Shown piece after piece: positions 5,691 through 8,875 of a DNA stretch of 8,875 nt (position 1 is its first letter; every line of letters begins with the position of its first letter). The position numbers and the translations under genes were made by a program. Origin of the DNA: Actinomycetes bacterium. GTDB taxonomy: Bacteria > Actinomycetota > Actinomycetes > Actinomycetales > Microbacteriaceae. The notes below the pieces were generated by a model, which saw only the letters and a program-made list of their open reading frames with translations, was not told where the DNA came from and searched no databases. Location: contig JAJYSF010000021.1 of assembly GCA_021793715.1 (NCBI GenBank), forward strand, positions 1 to 8,875, read 5' to 3'.

Positions 5691-6018
5691 GCGCACCCAG
5701 CCTTACACAATACGAACCTGTTCCCGCTGGTGGACGGCCCAACGCTGTGTCTGCCTGACAGACACAGCAAGGTACGCGTGGCCGGTTACTTCAAGACCGA
5801 GTCCTGACGCCCTTGTGGAATCCGTAGTCACATCCTGTCCGTCCAGCCCGTCTGCTTCCGTCCATCGGGCCTGCTCAGGACAGGTGCCGGATCCTGCCGT
5901 CGCCCTCCGTTTGGCCCGTCACCCATGGTTCAGCAACGAGGAAGTAGCGGCGAGCCGGGCATCTGACGACCTTCTGATTCTCGTTCTGACAGCCCCCGGG
6001 ACGGCGCTGCAGTGGCCC
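5691..6018. other. Gene-free stretch between the recombinase remnant and the KAP gene
   Basis: No intact gene is seen. A different plus frame (from about 5682 to the TGA at 5805-5807) reads NTNLFPLVDGPTLCLPDRHS and ends KVRVAGYFKTES. It looks protein-like but I do not recognise it; it may be the true C-terminal end of a mobile-element protein. A perfect hairpin lies within it at 5744-5768. Downstream of the KAP stop codon (6019-6021) no clear terminator was found. Confidence 0.4.
5744..5768. repeat. Perfect 10-bp inverted repeat (hairpin)
   Basis: GCTGTGTCTG (5744-5753) and CAGACACAGC (5759-5768) are exact reverse complements around a five-base CCTGA loop. There is no T-run on either side, so it is not a standard rho-independent terminator. 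It lies about 55 bp past the last recombinase-like sequence. Confidence 0.7.
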
Positions 6019-8256
6019 TCAGTCTGTCTCGTGCGGTTCCGTCTCGGGCTCGTCATGCGGTGCCTCGGGATCGGCAGCCGCTCCCACCACGTCGGGTGAG
6101 GGGCCGACCCCCTGCTGGATCCGCATCATCCGCTCGAAGGACGTCTCCGGCCGGTTGCCGGTGGCGTAGTCCGCCGCCAGTCCGAGCGCTTCGCTCTCCT
6201 CGTTCGAGATTTTCATTGCGTCGTCGGTGACGGCTGCCAGCAGTTCGGCGGTCCGTCGGATGAGCGTCTCCTCGCCGAAGTAGCTGGCCAGCCGGTCCCA
6301 GGAGAGCGTCTTTGTCACCTCGACGGCGGCGGCGCCGATCGCCTGACCCCGAATCTGGCCGACCGAGCCGGAGAACAGCGAGACCATCACCCGGTTGTCC
6401 TGCCCCAGATCGTGGAGAGCCGTCCTCCCCTCAGGGGTCTCGGCGAGCAGATCGGCGAGGCGCACCGTCCGCGGCTCCTTAGCGAAGTCGTCGGCCGGCA
6501 GCGCAATCAAGTCGCTCCTCAGCGTGTTCTCCAGCTCCGTGGCGACATCGGCCGCCAGCAGGCCGTTGCCGATGTCCCTCCGGTGGCCGACGACCATGAG
6601 CAGGATCAGCCGAGCACTCAGGGACCGAATCTCCGGCAGCACGGCGCGGACCACCTCTTCCCGCGCCTTCGGATCTGGCAGCCGCTTCAGAAGACGTAGG
6701 GCTGCTCGCATAAGGACCATCGAGCCGCCGAAGCTGAGCATCCCCGTGTCCTCGGGCAGCCGTGGGAGTAGGTCCATCAGGATTGGTAGCCCCACCCTCG
6801 CGGGATCTTCATCCAAAGCGGCCTCGTTGACCGGTATCTCCTCAAGCGTCTGGTTCATCCGCTCGATGAGATCGAGCAACGCCGCCGGGGACAGGGCATC
6901 GACGACGCTTTGCAGGTGCTCCCGGCTAGTCAGGTGCTCCAGGGCCTCATCGACGACCCGTGCCGGCACCACGCCGCCGGGCAGCTGGCGCTCCAGATAG
7001 AACCGGAAGACCGAGGCACTGGCGATTTTCCGCTGACGTCGCCACGTTCCCTCCCACTCCGAGCCGTGGTGCATGTTCTCGAAGTAGTGGCGGGCGCCGG
7101 GGAACAGCCACCGGCAGACGCCCTGGGCGAGCGCGGCGTCTACTGCCACCATCGGGCCGATCGGGGCGTCCGCGGGACTGCGCCCAGGCTGGTAGCCGCC
7201 CTGGCCCGGCACCACAGTCTGGACCGAGAGGTAGTCGGCGACCGCGACGATGGCCTCGAACATCGCCGGGCGCAGCACGCGGATGGCCTCGATCCCGATC
7301 AGGTCGGCCAGTGCCACCTCGTCGCCTACGAGGCGCATCGTCATCGACAGCGAGCCCAGTAGCCGCCGGACACTGCGTGGCGTCGCCAGGAGCGGCCGCA
7401 CCACGAAGGCAAAGATGTTCTGCCAGTCCGCGATGTCGAGCGGTCCGGACGGCACCGTGTCGAGGAGGTGCTGGAGGCCGGCGAGGAAGATCGCGGTCAC
7501 GTCCGGCTGCCGAGCGGCCGGGACGTCATGAGTAACCTGGACGATCTTCTCCAGGTAGGCGCGGCCCCGGTCGGCGTTGCCCTCGCCGAGGCACTCCTCG
7601 ACCCGGGCACGATCGAAGGCCAGCAGGTACAGCGTGTTGGGGAAGTCCCCGACCAGGCGCACCAGTCGGACGATGTCGAGCACCTCCTGCGGGCGGAGCC
7701 GGTCCACGTCGTCCACGATCACCACGAGACGTCGATCGAGTCCTTCCAGCAGGGTGCGCAGCTCCTTACGCTGCTCGAAGACCGACGGCCGGGCCGCCAG
7801 CTTCTCCAGCACGTCGGAGGCGCCGCTCGCCGCAGTGCCGGCGCCGACCAGTGCGGCGAGCGGGGACAGCAGGTGGCCGTAGGTGGCGAGCTTGTCGGCG
7901 ATCCCCTTGAGTTTCGAGTCCCGCTTGTCGAGTTGCTTCCCGATCTCCTCGAAGAACGAACTGATCAGGGCCTCGGTGCCCGAGAACATCCACGGGTTGA
8001 ACTGCACCACGATCGTCTCGTTCTCGAGGGCGTCTACGGTCATGTTGAGGATCGACGTCTTCCCGCTTCCCCACGGGCCGGTCAGGCCCATCACGTAGCC
8101 CCGGTCGGCGGGAGCATCCAGGATCTCGGCGGCCAGAGCTTCGGCGAACGGGCGCCGGCCCAGGCGATCCTCGCCGAGGGAGCCGATGGGGGCGTCCCCC
8201 TGGTCGATGATGGTCTGCTCCTCCGCGGTATCGGCCACCTCGGGCTGGTCTGTCAC
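6019..8256 (-). CDS. KAP-family P-loop NTPase, 745 residues
   Basis: Walker A is GLTGPWGSGKTS (residues 57-68). It is followed by the KAP mark VVQFNPWMFSG (83-93) and by Walker B RRLVVIVDDVDRL (175-187), in which two Asp close the strand. Then come NTLYLLAFDRARVEE (207-221) and AYLEKIVQVTHDVP (233-246), all usual in KAP NTPases. KAP proteins often carry membrane helices between Walker A and B; here only a short Ala/Gly-rich segment (about 129-146) is present, so membrane attachment is doubtful. The C-terminal 450 residues are helical, contain a WLFP...WRRQRKIASASVFRFY block seen in long KAP-type proteins, and end in an acidic tail. The GTG start (8256) has AAGGAG six bases upstream and overlaps the stop of the sigma-like gene (GTGA), so the two are coupled. 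Some KAP proteins, such as PifA of plasmid F, act in phage exclusion. A defence role here is inference. Confidence 0.9.
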   Translation of the reverse strand: MTDQPEVADTAEEQTIIDQGDAPIGSLGEDRLGRRPFAEALAAEILDAPADRGYVMGLTGPWGSGKTSILNMTVDALENETIVVQFNPWMFSGTEALISSFFEEIGKQLDKRDSKLKGIADKLATYGHLLSPLAALVGAGTAASGASDVLEKLAARPSVFEQRKELRTLLEGLDRRLVVIVDDVDRLRPQEVLDIVRLVRLVGDFPNTLYLLAFDRARVEECLGEGNADRGRAYLEKIVQVTHDVPAARQPDVTAIFLAGLQHLLDTVPSGPLDIADWQNIFAFVVRPLLATPRSVRRLLGSLSMTMRLVGDEVALADLIGIEAIRVLRPAMFEAIVAVADYLSVQTVVPGQGGYQPGRSPADAPIGPMVAVDAALAQGVCRWLFPGARHYFENMHHGSEWEGTWRRQRKIASASVFRFYLERQLPGGVVPARVVDEALEHLTSREHLQSVVDALSPAALLDLIERMNQTLEEIPVNEAALDEDPARVGLPILMDLLPRLPEDTGMLSFGGSMVLMRAALRLLKRLPDPKAREEVVRAVLPEIRSLSARLILLMVVGHRRDIGNGLLAADVATELENTLRSDLIALPADDFAKEPRTVRLADLLAETPEGRTALHDLGQDNRVMVSLFSGSVGQIRGQAIGAAAVEVTKTLSWDRLASYFGEETLIRRTAELLAAVTDDAMKISNEESEALGLAADYATGNRPETSFERMMRIQQGVGPSPDVVGAAADPEAPHDEPETEPHETD

Positions 8257-8875
8257 CCGGTTCTCCTTGCTCGTGCAGCCTTGCGTGCTCGGCTGATGCG
8301 CGCGTCGAAGGTGTTGCGGGTGATGCCGAGGGTCCGCGCGATCTCCTCGGGCGTCCAGCCGGCCGCCAACAACACGAAGGCGCTCTGATCGGCGGGCTTC
8401 ATCGGAGCCAACGTCTGAGCCACGACTTCGCGGTGCTCGACGATGTCCGCCGGGTCTCCGACCGGCTCCACTGGCAGCATCAGGATCTGGTTCTCACGAA
8501 CGGCCTCCAGCGGCAAGCTGGCCTCAGGCAGGTGGCGCAGGTGCCACCGCCACCGGTTGGCCAGGTCGGGGAGACAGCAGACGCAGAAGAAGTCCTCCAG
8601 GCTCACACCCTGGGCGGGGTCCCACTGACCACGGGGGAGCACCGTGTTCCGAAAGCGGCGTAGGCAGTCCTCAACAGCCTCAGCTGCGATGTCCTCCGGG
8701 TATGGCTGGATCTGCAACTCCGCCCGGCGCTGGATCCGGACTCCCGCGTGAGCGCACCGGCGATAGATGGTCCCGGTCGTGATCGCTCGCTCCAGGTCCG
8801 GGAAGGCCCGGACTACCAGCCGCCGCTGCAACTCAGCCCAGGCCGGGCCGGTGTACCCGGCCTCCACAACGGCAT
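8253..8875 (-). CDS. Sigma-factor-like DNA-binding protein (start possibly outside the window)
   Basis: The minus frame is open from the window edge to the TGA at 8255-8253. A GTG at 8867 would give 204 residues, but the frame continues upstream (AV before it), so the start is not fixed. The N-terminus (PAWAELQRRL, TGTIYRRC) is followed by a region 2-like helical block, DIAAEAVEDCLRRFRNTVLP, then WDPAQGVSLEDFF (about 60-94). The C-terminus APMKPADQSAFVLLAAGWT with PEEIARTLGITRNTFDARIS (about 154-192) is a clear sigma region 4-type helix-turn-helix, followed by a basic tail. It resembles a group of short actinobacterial sigma-70-like proteins with the FRxxVLxxGxWDPxxGxSLxxFF pattern. Whether it still recruits RNA polymerase is unknown. 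A cluster C95, C97, C98 (FFCVCCLP) is unusual. It is translationally coupled to the KAP NTPase. Confidence 0.8.
   Translation of the reverse strand, partial: AVVEAGYTGPAWAELQRRLVVRAFPDLERAITTGTIYRRCAHAGVRIQRRAELQIQPYPEDIAAEAVEDCLRRFRNTVLPRGQWDPAQGVSLEDFFCVCCLPDLANRWRWHLRHLPEASLPLEAVRENQILMLPVEPVGDPADIVEHREVVAQTLAPMKPADQSAFVLLAAGWTPEEIARTLGITRNTFDARISRARKAARARRTG

Noticed and set aside
7468..8388. 306-codon plus-strand frame opposite the KAP gene
   Set aside because: Antisense shadow of a clear KAP NTPase with Walker motifs; no own motif.
1..8875. tRNA, rRNA or CRISPR array
   Set aside because: No regularly spaced direct repeats with spacers, no tRNA T-loop/anticodon arrangement and no rRNA-like conserved stretch was found by eye.

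Overview
The window is GC-rich. Its gene families (mycothiol-type DinB/MDMPI enzyme, replication-relaxation protein, large serine recombinase, KAP NTPase beside a sigma-like protein) suggest a high-GC actinobacterium. It looks like an accessory region: intact small modules sit among broken insertion sequences, a group II intron and recombined integrative-element genes.

Left part (1-1866). The 3' end of an FAD-dependent pyridine nucleotide-disulphide oxidoreductase gene (1-428) is followed by about 1.4 kb with no intact gene. Most of this is explained by a group II intron on the minus strand, about 520-1269. It starts with GTGCG, has an IBS1/EBS1-type pairing and ends in a recognisable domain V. 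It has no room for a reverse transcriptase, so it looks ORF-less. Next to it are fragments of an ISAs1-type transposase (+) and an IS4-type transposase (-).

Middle part (1867-3801). A good sigma-70-type promoter drives a tightly coupled operon: an ArsR-type repressor, an SRPBCC/AHSA1 protein, and the start of a mycothiol-dependent maleylpyruvate isomerase/DinB-like gene. The third gene is cut at about 2915 by a truncated IS1380-family transposase gene in the opposite orientation, which has lost its own C-terminus.

Toxin-antitoxin and element remnants (3923-5810). A minus-strand pair encodes a ribbon-helix-helix antitoxin and a Doc/Fic-type toxin. The antitoxin gene has a tandem, palindromic TATCGCGA operator candidate in front of it. 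Then comes a frameshifted replication-relaxation gene, preceded by a 12-bp tandem repeat and fused at about 5217 to the C-terminal coding part of a large serine recombinase. This is the scar of a deleted integrative element.

Right part (6019-8875). Two minus-strand genes overlap by four bases (GTGA): a sigma-factor-like DNA-binding protein, open to the window edge, and a 745-residue KAP-family P-loop NTPase. The coupling implies they work together. KAP NTPases occur in phage-exclusion and other defence contexts, so this pair is the best candidate for an undescribed system. The ORF-less group II intron is the best candidate for an unannotated RNA element.
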